Positions 8,617 through 19,207 of a stretch of DNA of 64,000 nucleotides are shown in pieces. Source of the DNA: Acanthosepion esculentum (Eukaryota; Mollusca; Cephalopoda; Sepiida; Sepiidae). The stretch is taken from positions 24,209,190-24,273,189 of the forward strand of contig OZ038495.1 of the NCBI GenBank assembly GCA_964036315.1, in the 5' to 3' direction. The notes below the pieces were generated by a model that was given only the letters and a program-made list of their open reading frames with translations, was not told the DNA's origin and searched no databases. Numbering within the stretch: the stretch's first letter is position 1; the number at the start of each line of letters is the position of its first letter. Both the position numbers and the translations under genes were made by a program.

Positions 8617-11600
8617 CTAGCCGAGGTCCAAGTGCCACTCCAAGTCAGCTCCTCTCACTCTACACATTCGCGCAAGATTTACCCACCTTTTGGCGAATTC
8701 TGATGAAGGGAGTCGCCGCCTTTCCGTCCTAATCTTGACTTTAAGCTGATGCTTAAAGTACAAGATTAGTAGGGAAGAAGTGAACTTCTCACCTTCATAG
8801 AATCCCTTCTGACGCGTCACCCAAATCACGACTCTCATAACTCCTAGCAAGCAGTGGAACACATAGAGTTCAGACTCCGTTAGCGGCGGGGCCACATTGC
8901 TACAAACAGAAGCGGCCTCAAGGACGAAAAACTTTCCCTGCAACATGCGAACCATGAGACCTTCAACAAACTTACACAATGGTGCTACCGACTTGCAATG
9001 AAAGAAGACGTGACCAAGGGTCTCGACTTCCCCCTCACAACGTCGGCAGTTTGGATATTTCTCCAAACCCGCTGCGCAAAGTTTTTTGCCGACCCAGAGG
9101 GCCCCACGTATCACCAGCCAGGTGAGGGATGCCTCATCGTTGTTGAGACATTTCAACCCGGAAGCCCAAGGCCAGATTGAGCGAGCCTCCTGCTTCGTAA
9201 GACCGAGCTCGTCAATCAAATCATCATGAACGGACCCCCTGACTACCACCCGATATAATGCCCTACGAGACAACGCCTGGACGTTGTGGAGGCCAACCGT
9301 CGCCCGTAAGAGGTGTTTCAGAGCCAGACGACATTCACGGTAGAAGGAGCACTCGGCACGAGGCAAACGGCCAGCCTCCTCCTCGCCCGAGTGCACACTT
9401 CTCAAGGATGGGAAGGATCTACGGGCGTCTTCCTTCCAGAAGGCGCCCCCGTCATCCGAATCGCGACACAAACGATCCAGGAACCCGATGCGAAGCATAT
9501 CGAGACGAATCTCAATGCTAGGCATACCTAGACCGCCTTCAGTAGGATGAAGGCAACAGATCTCCCGACATACCCTAGGAGCTCTGCCTCTCCACAAGAA
9601 AGAGAACAAGAGCTGTACTAATGAAAGCACTGTGGTAGACGGAAGTGGAAGTACCGAGAGTCGGTAAAGGAGAATCGGGTAGATATGTGAAACACATACC
9701 TCCGCCCTCCCCTTCAAGGAAAGCCTCCTCCGAGACCACAAATTAATTGCGCTCTCGGCCTTCTCTCGTACCTCCGACCAATTCATATCCAACTGGATAT
9801 CAGGACCGAACCAGACGCCGAGTATCTTGATCGGCCCATCCGTCCAGCTGAATGGTCCGGGAAGAGAAACCCCCTTCCACGCACCCAACCGCAAGCCAAC
9901 AGACTTATCGCGGTTGATCTTGGCCCCTGTCACCATCTCATACCCACCGATTTCTCTGCTGACTTCGTTAATCTCGGCTCTGCTCGACACAAGAACCGAA
10001 ACGTCGTCAGCATAGGCAGAATACCTGGCCGAGGTGGTAGCACCAGGTAAAGAGATTCCGCGTAGGACCGGATTCGCCTTTAACTTGCGAAGGAAGGGTT
10101 CCAACGCAAGAAACTAAAGCATAGGCGAAAGCGGACAACCCTGACGAATAGATCGAGACAATACGAAAGGTTCCGATCTTACCCCGTTCACTTCCACCAG
10201 CGCACCGGGGGTCGCATACATAAGCCGGATCCAGGAGCGAAAGTACGGCCCGAAACCGGCAGCCGAAAGAACAGCCTCCAAGAATCGATGGTCAACCCTA
10301 TCAAAGGCCTTGGACTGATCTAAATTGATCAGCGCGGCTTCACTGTCGACTTTCTCGATGATCAGGCGCACCATGTGAAGGTTGTCCTGAATAGTCCGGC
10401 CCTTCACAGAACAAGTCTGCTCGGAGCCAATCAGACTAGACAGGACAAGCTGCAAACGGTTAGCCAAGACCTTAGCCAAAATCTTTAACTCTGTATTTAA
10501 CATCGTTAAAGGGCGAAAGTTACCTATCCCATCCCCACCGCTTTTGTCCTTACGCAGCAGCTTGATCACACCCCTGGTGAAGCGTTGAGGTATAGACCCC
10601 TGCTTCATCCAGTTGTTAAAGACCAGCTCCAGCAAAGGAACAAAAACGGGCGACTGCCTCAAGTACACTTCGTAAGGAAGACCATCTAATCCCGGAGACT
10701 TATCCAGGCCAACCTGTTTCAGCGCTTCCCAGATTTCCGACTCAGTGATGGGACCCTCGCACCCAGCCGCTTCAGCTGCCTCAAGGCAGGGAAAGTCAGC
10801 TAAATAGGTGTCGAACCGAGCAGAGCTCAGACCGGGCTCCCTGGTAAAAAGCTCCCGAAAGTAATCCCGAAAAGCCTCGCATATGCCCGAGTTTGTAGTC
10901 ACTGTCCGCCCATCCGGCAATGTGACGCTCGCGATATGCCGTCTTGAAGCATTCCTACTTTCCTCTGCACGCAGTTCCGCGGCCATATTCGTCGCCTCAG
11001 AGGACATTCTTTTTAACCTAGCCCTAACTACCAGAGCTTGATCCTTCTTGATAAGCAAGGAGGACAACTCTGCCTTAGCTAAGACTACTTCCCCACTATC
11101 ACGGGATTTCACAGCCCGATCAACTCTTTGTTCTAGAGCCGTTTGCGCCGCTAATCTATCTACATTGAGTCGACGACTAAAATCGGCAGCAAACGTTCGA
11201 ATTTTAGATTTAAGTTTGTCCCACCAGGCATTTCCCACCACAGCCCCCGTCAGCTCCCTTTGTAAGGTTAGTAAAAACTGGTCCCGGAAATGCTGCTCGC
11301 CAAATAACGAGCAGTTGAATTTCCAGTAGCCAGTTATCCTAACATTAGGCTTATCTAAGTTTACACGGACCCGGACAAGCCTATGATCCGAATAAACTAT
11401 ATAATGAAAACTTGGACACCCTAAGAGTCCTACATCGACTCTCCTAACTAAAACTCGGTCGAGGTAGCTCGCAAGCACACCTACAGCCGAGCTGCCACTA
11501 TTTGTCCAAGTCCACACTACCCGCTGAGGGTGTTCATTCCGGTACTTGTCGATGAGATCAAACCCATCGACAAAGCCCCGAAAATGTTCCACTCCCCAGT

Positions 11601-12087
11601 TTTTAGTACCCGCTTTATATTTTGACCCTATACGATCTATATCGGGGTCAAGGACGGCATTCCAATCCCCCGCTAAAATTAACCGACGTGATGTTGTCAT
11701 AAACGGCTCGATCTGCCGAAACAAAGCAGGTCGCTCAGCCTGGGTATTGGGCCCATAAACCCCAATGAGACGCAAAGCCTTATCCTTTATGGTAGCATCC
11801 AGCACGCAAAGCCTGCCCGCCGGATCTGCGAAGACAAGAGCACACGCAGCCTTCAAAGTCTTGCTCACCAGCCAAGAGACACCCCTCGAGTGTCCATCAA
11901 AACATGCTGAATAAAGAGTAAACTCCCTAGACAGAATGTCTTCATGATCGCGAGAAGAAAAACGGGTCTCTTGTACACAACATATATTCACACCGAGGCT
12001 CTGAAGGTCGCGAACGAGTCTCACCCTTCGAGACTCCGACCTCAGGCCTCGGACATTCACACTAGCTAACCAGAGTGCCATTATCAA
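8617..12087 (-). pseudogene. LINE ORF2 interrupted by an in-frame stop in the RT (unit 2)
   Basis: The frame runs from 12087 to 10117 and stops at TAG (10116-10114), giving 657 aa that end right after QGCPLSPML. The adjacent codons TAC GTT of other units read TAG TTT here, a two-base change (Tyr658 to stop, Val659 to Phe). The rest of the frame is open down to 8617 but has no ATG nearby; the codon Leu662 that could be taken as a start is TTG. The endonuclease and RT motif A remain, but YADD lies beyond the stop, so the truncated product should lack polymerase activity. Otherwise the sequence is as in unit 1. Confidence 0.93.
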
Positions 12088-12092
12088 ATCGA

Positions 12093-14156
12093 CTAGGGTC
12101 GCCCATCCGAGTAGAACATTGCTGGGGTGAGGACACCGACAGCCTGTCCCATTGAACCTGACGCCATCTCATTTTCGACGGTATCACCATGAGACAGGCC
12201 ACCGATGTCCGCTGGAAATGTTAATTTAAGCGCCCTATACAGGGAAGGGTGAACAAAAACAGGGACCCTCCCTCTGCACGTTTTAGAAGGATCCAAATTG
12301 GGCTCAAATACCGCCGCTGGGGGCACTAATTTCAAAGATGAGTTTGCCTCCTCAATCATGCCCCAAATCTCCCGCGTACCCGGGCCCGATCGCACAACTG
12401 TTAGGAGTCTTTTTGCTTTTTCAAAATTTTTCGGGTCCTCAATGTCCAGTCCACTCAACTTTTGAAAGTTGAATAGGACTTTCAAGGGCCTGGGGTTCTT
12501 GGTTATCCCCAACACATTCTCCACATGGACCCGGGATACGCGGCAGACGTCTTCCCCTAAGTTATATGGAGGCTTCAGCTTTTTCTTCCCCTTTTCCCCC
12601 ACGACCTGAGCGTCTGGACTTCTGTTGCGTTTTTTATGTGGTGTCTGTGTAGGTGTTGGGGTAGGTGTACAAGCTGGTGTGTGTGATGGAGTCATTCCAG
12701 ATGGGGTCTTGATGGGGGAAGGCTTGTTTGAAATAGGTTTTTTATGTTTCGCAGGAGAATTTGATAAGGATTTTGGCGCTGGAGGTTTAGCAAATGATGG
12801 AGGGGAAGACGGGGCAGAGGATGAGGGGCAGGGAACCCCCAGCGGCTTCTGTTTCTTTGCCTTTTTGTCCTCCAGCTTCTGCTTCAACTTTTTGAGGTCT
12901 AAGATCTTCTGCCAGCTTGGCTCATTAAGTTTCTGAGCAGGAGTCGCAGTCTCCTCATAAGAGGCCGAGGCGTCGCCCTCCGAGCTAGTAGAGGGAATGG
13001 GGCTGTAGGTGGTTTTGTCCCCGGAGTCATGCTGAGACAGAGGTCCCGCTGTCTGGACCTTCCCTTTGGCCCTACCTACTACACGCCATCCCCCCTCATC
13101 CTTCTCCTTATCCACACTTGTGGAAGGCGTTGGTTTGAGGGGCAATGGGGGCAAAGACCCAACCGAGGGATTTTCCACACCGGTCCGCTTAGTAGGTAGG
13201 CCCATTACAGGCGCCGCGGATTTATCAGTGTCGGCCAAAGGGGGATTTGGGTCGCCAGCAACCGGAGCTCCAGGGGCCTTCTTCCCTGGGCAGGAGGAGG
13301 AGAGATGACCAGTCACTCCACACCTCCAGCATACTGGTTTTCTGCCAGTCACAATGACTGGCAATCTCCGGTTGCCAAAATCCAGACAGTTGGGGATGGA
13401 CTTGAAGGCCGCCTCATCAATCATGATGTCAAAAGTCCACCCCCCGTTCAAATTGTCCGAGAGAGCCCCTAAAATTTGGCCGTACTGCATAAAGAATGCA
13501 GCCAGGAGCTCTCCGGAAATTTGAGGAGGAACCTCAAACACTGCCACCCTGGTCCTTCGCCTACCCATGTATTCGGTACGGAGAATCAGGTCCTTTGTTA
13601 TCAACTCCCTTTTTGCCATTTCCAGGCAATCCTCTGGCGTGGGCAGCAGTACGTCCCACATGAAGAATTTCACTCCCTTGATTACTCTTTGGGGTTTTAT
13701 CCCCAGGGACATAAGTGATTTGATCACTGTGTCTTTCGTGGATCGACAGATTTTGCGCGTACGCCTGTCAACCGCGAAGACGGTCACCATTCTTTGTTCG
13801 AACTTCTGAAGTTCCTGGACGTCTTTAAGGATGCCATCTTTATTTACAAGATGGGCAAAATCCTTTGCCTTTTCCAGGAACTCCGCGATGTTCACAATAC
13901 AACTCGGGGGGGACTTCCAGCAAGAGGGCGATTCCTCGGCTGTAGACTTGGACTGAGCCACTTTCGGCACCTTTTCATTTGAGTTGGAGACCTGCATGGC
14001 CTCCTCCTTGTCATTTGCGTTTGCCTTGTCAGGTTTAATTGGGGAAACCTTACCCCGTTTTTTAGATTTGGATTTATCTTTATCCGGGGGGTCGGCTTTA
14101 GCAGCCGCCCCAAAGAGGTCTTTCTTGACCCCTGACCGACTCATTTCGTCGGCCAT
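12093..14156 (-). CDS. LINE ORF1, Gag-like (unit 2)
   Basis: Full-length 687 aa, CCHC intact. It differs from unit 1 by Thr59 to Ser (SNSNEK) and Thr to Ser in DKSAAP. The SNSNEK variant is otherwise seen only in unit 7. A private synonymous change (AATTGGGG at 14037-14044) is also present. Confidence 0.9.
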   Translation of the reverse strand: MADEMSRSGVKKDLFGAAAKADPPDKDKSKSKKRGKVSPIKPDKANANDKEEAMQVSNSNEKVPKVAQSKSTAEESPSCWKSPPSCIVNIAEFLEKAKDFAHLVNKDGILKDVQELQKFEQRMVTVFAVDRRTRKICRSTKDTVIKSLMSLGIKPQRVIKGVKFFMWDVLLPTPEDCLEMAKRELITKDLILRTEYMGRRRTRVAVFEVPPQISGELLAAFFMQYGQILGALSDNLNGGWTFDIMIDEAAFKSIPNCLDFGNRRLPVIVTGRKPVCWRCGVTGHLSSSCPGKKAPGAPVAGDPNPPLADTDKSAAPVMGLPTKRTGVENPSVGSLPPLPLKPTPSTSVDKEKDEGGWRVVGRAKGKVQTAGPLSQHDSGDKTTYSPIPSTSSEGDASASYEETATPAQKLNEPSWQKILDLKKLKQKLEDKKAKKQKPLGVPCPSSSAPSSPPSFAKPPAPKSLSNSPAKHKKPISNKPSPIKTPSGMTPSHTPACTPTPTPTQTPHKKRNRSPDAQVVGEKGKKKLKPPYNLGEDVCRVSRVHVENVLGITKNPRPLKVLFNFQKLSGLDIEDPKNFEKAKRLLTVVRSGPGTREIWGMIEEANSSLKLVPPAAVFEPNLDPSKTCRGRVPVFVHPSLYRALKLTFPADIGGLSHGDTVENEMASGSMGQAVGVLTPAMFYSDGRP

Positions 14157-14981
14157 TTAAAAGTTCAGGCAGAAACACTTGCCCAATTGTGAGGAGTTGA
14201 GATATGGAGAAAGAAAAAATAAAAAATAAAAGGCAAAAACAAAAGTAGTTAAAGTTAAAGTACCACAAAATAAATTAAAACAAATTAACAATAAACTTTA
14301 AATCAAAGGCTATAAAATAAATAAACTTGGAAAACTAAAAGTTCTAGAAAAAGAAAAGAAAAACTATAAACTAAATAGTCTCGTAAGACTTTAAAAAAAT
14401 AAAATAAAAATGGCGCCCGAAGGCAGCCGAAATAAAAGAAAAAACAATAAATAAACTCCTACTTTTTTTTTCTCCAATTAAACAACAGAAAAAGAAAAGA
14501 AATAAAAATGTCTGGTTTGACACTAGTCAAACCAAACTAAAAAATAAAGGTTTGCGGCCGAAGCCGCTAAAGAAATAAATTAAAACCAAAAGCTGAAACT
14601 TAAAAAATTAAAGGATTGCGACCGAAGTCGCTAAATAAAACGGGGGAGGGTAAAAACGAAAAGGAGGATAAATTAAAACAAAACTTTTTCTTTTTTCTTT
14701 TCTTCAAATGTAACAACAACAGAAAATAAAAAAGCCGGTAAGACTTTGTCTTACCGAACTAAAAAATCAAAAAATGTTGGCCGAAGCCAAGAAAGAAAAA
14801 ATATATTCAAATGAAACAAATGAAAATAAAAACTTAAAAAATAACTTAACTTAAAAGACCAAAAGTCAATAACACGTTCACCCGTCAAAAAAGTCTGAAA
14901 AATAACAACCGCCCGGGGGTATTCCGAGCCAAAAAACAGTAATTTTCACTCCGAACAAGTTCACCAAAACCAGGTCACACT
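14157..14981 (-). other. LINE unit 2 5'UTR with hairpin tract
   Basis: The hairpin tract spans 14377-14790, with the GCGGC-UUCG stem-loop at 14554-14567. Small deletions, including loss of two G around 14890 and a shorter A-run near 14220, distinguish this leader from the others, but all hairpins keep their stems. Confidence 0.78.
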
Positions 14982-15731
14982 AATATTTATTTGCATATAT
15001 TAAAAAAACATATACAAAATGTGGCACAAGGCCTAAAAAGGGGGGTGGGGAAGGACGGTCATCATCTGTCTTAAACTAAAAACTTAGCTAGTCGCAACCA
15101 CTGACCCAAACATACCAACAATAGTCCTAGCACCAAAACAACACATTCTTCCATACCTTTCTTACTACATCCACCATAATTCCTCAAATTCTCTATGAAA
15201 ATCTAACTAGTCCCCATATGTACAATACAAAGTCAGTGGGGGGGATAACAATTTAAAAAAAAAAACCCCAATGTATATTTACAAAAACAAATGAACTATT
15301 TACAAGAAAACAAAACAAAATAAGATTAGTAATAAAACCCCCCACAGTACCTAAATGTGGCAGTAACATCAGTTAACTGGACGAAAAAATTGCGGGATTA
15401 TAAAGTATGAAAAACAGTCATCCTTCCAAAATCACTCACACAGACACACACTCATTCAGACACAATAACAAATACGAAAAACCACACACACGAAACGAAA
15501 GCCATCCCGCAACTACCAGAGAACTGACGTCACTGGCCACCTAACGCGGGAGGGGATGGGGAATTAAACTAAAGAAAAATTAGGGACAGAAATAAAAGGG
15601 GGGCTAATGAGCATACATACTCTAGCTAAGTTAACCAGAAACGAGAAACTAAAAATTCAAAATAAACCTATACTAGTCTAATATCGGGACGGGTTGCGTC
15701 TGTTGAACCCAAGAGGGACGAAATCCTGCAC

Positions 15732-18700
15732 CTAGCCGAGGTCCAAGTGCCACTCCAAGTCAGCTCCTCTCACTCTACACATTCGCGCAAGATTTACCCA
15801 CCTTTTGGCGAATTCTGATGAAGGGAGTCGCCGCCTTTCCGTCCTAATCTTGACTTTAAGCTGATGCTTAAAGTACAAGATTAGTAGGGAAGAAGTGAAC
15901 TTCTCACCTTCATAGAATCCCTTCTGACGCGTCACCCAAATCACGACTCTCATAACTCCTAGCAAGCAGTGGAACACATAGAGTTCAGACTCCGTTAGCG
16001 GCGGGGCCACATTGCTACAAACAGAAGCGGCCTCAAGGACGAAAAACTTTCCCTGCAACATGCGAACCATGAGACCTTCAACAAACTTACACAATGGTGC
16101 TACCGACTTGCAATGAAAGAAGACGTGACCAAGGGTCTCGACTTCCCCCTCACAACGTCGGCAGTTTGGATATTTCTCCAAACCCGCTGCGCAAAGTTTT
16201 TTGCCGACCCAGAGGGCCCCACGTATCACCAGCCAGGTGAGGGATGCCTCATCGTTGTTGAGACATTTCAACCCGGAAGCCCAAGGCCAGATTGAGCGAG
16301 CCTCCTGCTTCGTAAGACCGAGCTCGTCAATCAAATCATCATGAACGGACCCCCTGACTACCACCCGATATAATGCCCTACGAGACAACGCCTGGACGTT
16401 GTGGAGGCCAACCGTCGCCCGTAAGAGGTGTTTCAGAGCCAGACGACATTCACGGTAGAAGGAGCACTCGGCACGAGGCAAACGGCCAGCCTCCTCCTCG
16501 CCCGAGTGCACACTTCTCAAGGATGGGAAGGATCTACGGGCGTCTTCCTTCCAGAAGGCGCCCCCGTCATCCGAATCGCGACACAAACGATCCAGGAACC
16601 CGATGCGAAGCATATCGAGACGAATCTCAATGCTAGGCATACCTAGACCGCCTTCAGTAGGATGAAGGCAACAGATCTCCCGACATACCCTAGGAGCTCT
16701 GCCTCTCCACAAGAAAGAGAACAAGAGCTGTACTAATGAAAGCACTGTGGTAGACGGAAGTGGAAGTACCGAGAGTCGGTAAAGGAGAATCGGGTAGATA
16801 TGTGAAACACATACCTCCGCCCTCCCCTTCAAGGAAAGCCTCCTCCGAGACCACAAATTAATTGCGCTCTCGGCCTTCTCTCGTACCTCCGACCAATTCA
16901 TATCCAACTGGATATCAGGACCGAACCAGACGCCGAGTATCTTGATCGGCCCATCCGTCCAGCTGAATGGTCCGGGAAGAGAAACCCCCTTCCACGCACC
17001 CAACCGCAAGCCAACAGACTTATCGCGGTTGATCTTGGCCCCTGTCACCATCTCATACCCACCGATTTCTCTGCTGACTTCGTTAATCTCGGCTCTGCTC
17101 GACACAAGAACCGAAACGTCGTCAGCATAGGCAGAATACCTGGCCGAGGTGGTAGCACCAGGTAAAGAGATTCCGCGTAGGACCGGATTCGCCTTTAACT
17201 TGCGAAGGAAGGGTTCCAACGCAAGAACGTAAAGCATAGGCGAAAGCGGACAACCCTGACGAATAGATCGAGACAATACGAAAGGTTCCGATCTTACCCC
17301 GTTCACTTCCACCAGCGCACCGGGGGTCGCATACATAAGCCGGATCCAGGAGCGAAAGTACGGCCCGAAACCGGCAGCCGAAAGAACAGCCTCCAAGAAT
17401 CGATGGTCAACCCTATCAAAGGCCTTGGACTGATCTAAATTGATCAGCGCGGCTTCACTGTCGACTTTCTCGATGATCAGGCGCACCATGTGAAGGTTGT
17501 CCTGAATAGTCCGGCCCTTCACAGAACAAGTCTGCTCGGAGCCAATCAGACTAGACAGGACAAGCTGCAAACGGTTAGCCAAGACCTTAGCCAAAATCTT
17601 TAACTCTGTATTTAACATAGTTAAAGGGCGAAAGTTACCTATCCCATCCCCACCGCTTTTGTCCTTACGCAGCAGCTTGATCACACCCCTGGTGAAGCGT
17701 TGAGGTATAGACCCCTGCTTCATCCAGTTGTTAAAGACCAGCTCCAGCAAAGGAACAAAAACGGGCGACTGCCTCAAGTACACTTCGTAAGGAAGACCAT
17801 CTAATCCCGGAGACTTATCCAGGCCAACCTGTTTCAGCGCTTCCCAGATTTCCGACTCAGTGATGGGACCCTCGCACCCAGCCGCTTCAGCTGCCTCAAG
17901 GCAGGGAAAGTCAGCTAAATAGGTGTCGAACCGAGCAGAGCTCAGACCGGGCTCCCTGGTAAAAAGCTCCCGAAAGTAATCCCGAAAAGCCTCGCATATG
18001 CCCGAGTTTGTAGTCACTGTCCGCCCGTCCGGCAATGTGACGCTCGCGATATGCCTTCTTGAAGCATTCCTACTTTCCTCTGCACGCAGTTCCGCGGCCA
18101 TATTCGTCGCCTCAGAGGACATTCTTTTTAACCTAGCCCTAACTACCAGAGCTTGATCCTTCTTGCTAAGCAAGGAGGACAACTCTGCCTTAGCTAGGAC
18201 TACTTCCCCACTATCACGGGATTTCACAGCCCGATCAACTCTTTGTTCTAAAGCCGTTTGCGCCGCTAATCTATCTACATTGAGTCGACGACTAAAATCG
18301 GCAGCAAACGTTCGAATTTTAGATTTAAGTTTGTCCCACCAGGCATTTCCCACCACAGCCCCCGTCAGTTCCCTTTGTAAGGTTAGTAAAAACTGGTCCC
18401 GGAAATGCTGCTCGCCAAATAACGAGCAGTTGAATTTCCAGTAGCCAGTCATCCTAACATTAGGCTTATCTAAGTTTACACGGACCCGGACAAGCCTATG
18501 ATCCGAATAAACTATATAATGAAAACTTGGACACCCTAAGAGTCCTACATCGACTCTCCTAACTAAAACTCGGTCGAGGTAGCTCGCAAGCACACCTACA
18601 GCCGAGCTGCCACTATTTGTCCAAGTCCACACTACCCGCTGAGGGTGTTCATTCCGGTACTTGTCGATGAGATCAAACCCATCGACAAAGCCCCGAAAAT

Positions 18701-19202
18701 GTTCCACTCCCCAGTTTTTAGTACCCGCTTTATATTTGGACCCTATACGATCTATATCGGGGTCAAGGACGGCATTCCAATCCCCCGCTAAAATTAACCG
18801 ACGTGATGTCGTCATAAACGGCTCGATCTGCCGAAACAAAGCAGGTCGCTCAGCCTGGGTATTGGGCCCATAAACCCCAATGAGACGCAAAGCCTTATCC
18901 TTTATGGTAGCATCCAGCACGCAAAGCCTGCCCGCCGGATCTGCGAAGACAAGAGCACACGCAGCCTTCAAAGTCTTGCTCACCAGCCAAGAGACACCCC
19001 TCGAGTGTCCATCAAAACATGCTGAATAAAGAGTAAACTCCCTAGACAGAATGTCTTCATGATCGCGAGAAGAAAAACGGGTCTCTTGTACACAACATAT
19101 ATTCACACCGAGGCTCTGAAGGTCGCGAACGAGTCTCACCCTTCGAGACTCCGACCTCAGGCCTCGGACATTCACACTAGCTAACCAGAGTGCCATTATC
19201 AA
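15732..19202 (-). CDS. LINE ORF2: endonuclease-reverse transcriptase (unit 3)
   Basis: Intact frame whose protein matches unit 1 throughout, including the endonuclease residues, YADD and the C-terminal CCHC. The ATG is at 19196-19194, two codons inside the open frame. With unit 1 it forms the A-type pair of the 14.2-kb duplication. Confidence 0.94.
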   Translation of the reverse strand: MIMALWLASVNVRGLRSESRRVRLVRDLQSLGVNICCVQETRFSSRDHEDILSREFTLYSACFDGHSRGVSWLVSKTLKAACALVFADPAGRLCVLDATIKDKALRLIGVYGPNTQAERPALFRQIEPFMTTSRRLILAGDWNAVLDPDIDRIGSKYKAGTKNWGVEHFRGFVDGFDLIDKYRNEHPQRVVWTWTNSGSSAVGVLASYLDRVLVRRVDVGLLGCPSFHYIVYSDHRLVRVRVNLDKPNVRMTGYWKFNCSLFGEQHFRDQFLLTLQRELTGAVVGNAWWDKLKSKIRTFAADFSRRLNVDRLAAQTALEQRVDRAVKSRDSGEVVLAKAELSSLLSKKDQALVVRARLKRMSSEATNMAAELRAEESRNASRRHIASVTLPDGRTVTTNSGICEAFRDYFRELFTREPGLSSARFDTYLADFPCLEAAEAAGCEGPITESEIWEALKQVGLDKSPGLDGLPYEVYLRQSPVFVPLLELVFNNWMKQGSIPQRFTRGVIKLLRKDKSGGDGIGNFRPLTMLNTELKILAKVLANRLQLVLSSLIGSEQTCSVKGRTIQDNLHMVRLIIEKVDSEAALINLDQSKAFDRVDHRFLEAVLSAAGFGPYFRSWIRLMYATPGALVEVNGVRSEPFVLSRSIRQGCPLSPMLYVLALEPFLRKLKANPVLRGISLPGATTSARYSAYADDVSVLVSSRAEINEVSREIGGYEMVTGAKINRDKSVGLRLGAWKGVSLPGPFSWTDGPIKILGVWFGPDIQLDMNWSEVREKAESAINLWSRRRLSLKGRAEVCVSHIYPILLYRLSVLPLPSTTVLSLVQLLFSFLWRGRAPRVCREICCLHPTEGGLGMPSIEIRLDMLRIGFLDRLCRDSDDGGAFWKEDARRSFPSLRSVHSGEEEAGRLPRAECSFYRECRLALKHLLRATVGLHNVQALSRRALYRVVVRGSVHDDLIDELGLTKQEARSIWPWASGLKCLNNDEASLTWLVIRGALWVGKKLCAAGLEKYPNCRRCEGEVETLGHVFFHCKSVAPLCKFVEGLMVRMLQGKFFVLEAASVCSNVAPPLTESELYVFHCLLGVMRVVIWVTRQKGFYEGEKFTSSLLILYFKHQLKVKIRTERRRLPSSEFAKRWVNLARMCRVRGADLEWHLDLG

Positions 19203-19207
19203 ATCGA

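Larger units (their letters stand above)
7868..14981 (-). mobile_element. LINE unit 2 (ORF2 nonsense; B-type)
   Basis: This 7114-bp unit carries the B-type marker set: Ile251 and Ile346 in ORF2 and a TTTGACCC variant at 11621-11628. Its ORF1 has SNSNEK near residue 59 and DKSAAP instead of DKTAAP. The 3'UTR spans 7868-8616 with the CRE-like palindrome at 8410-8417. Its ORF2 half recurs in unit 4 at +14,236 bp. Confidence 0.92.

Noticed and set aside
8617..10104. A separate 495-aa RT C-terminal gene in units 2 and 4
   Set aside because: It is the rest of ORF2 after the stop; the apparent initiator is TTG (Leu662 of the intact protein), so no independent start is supported.
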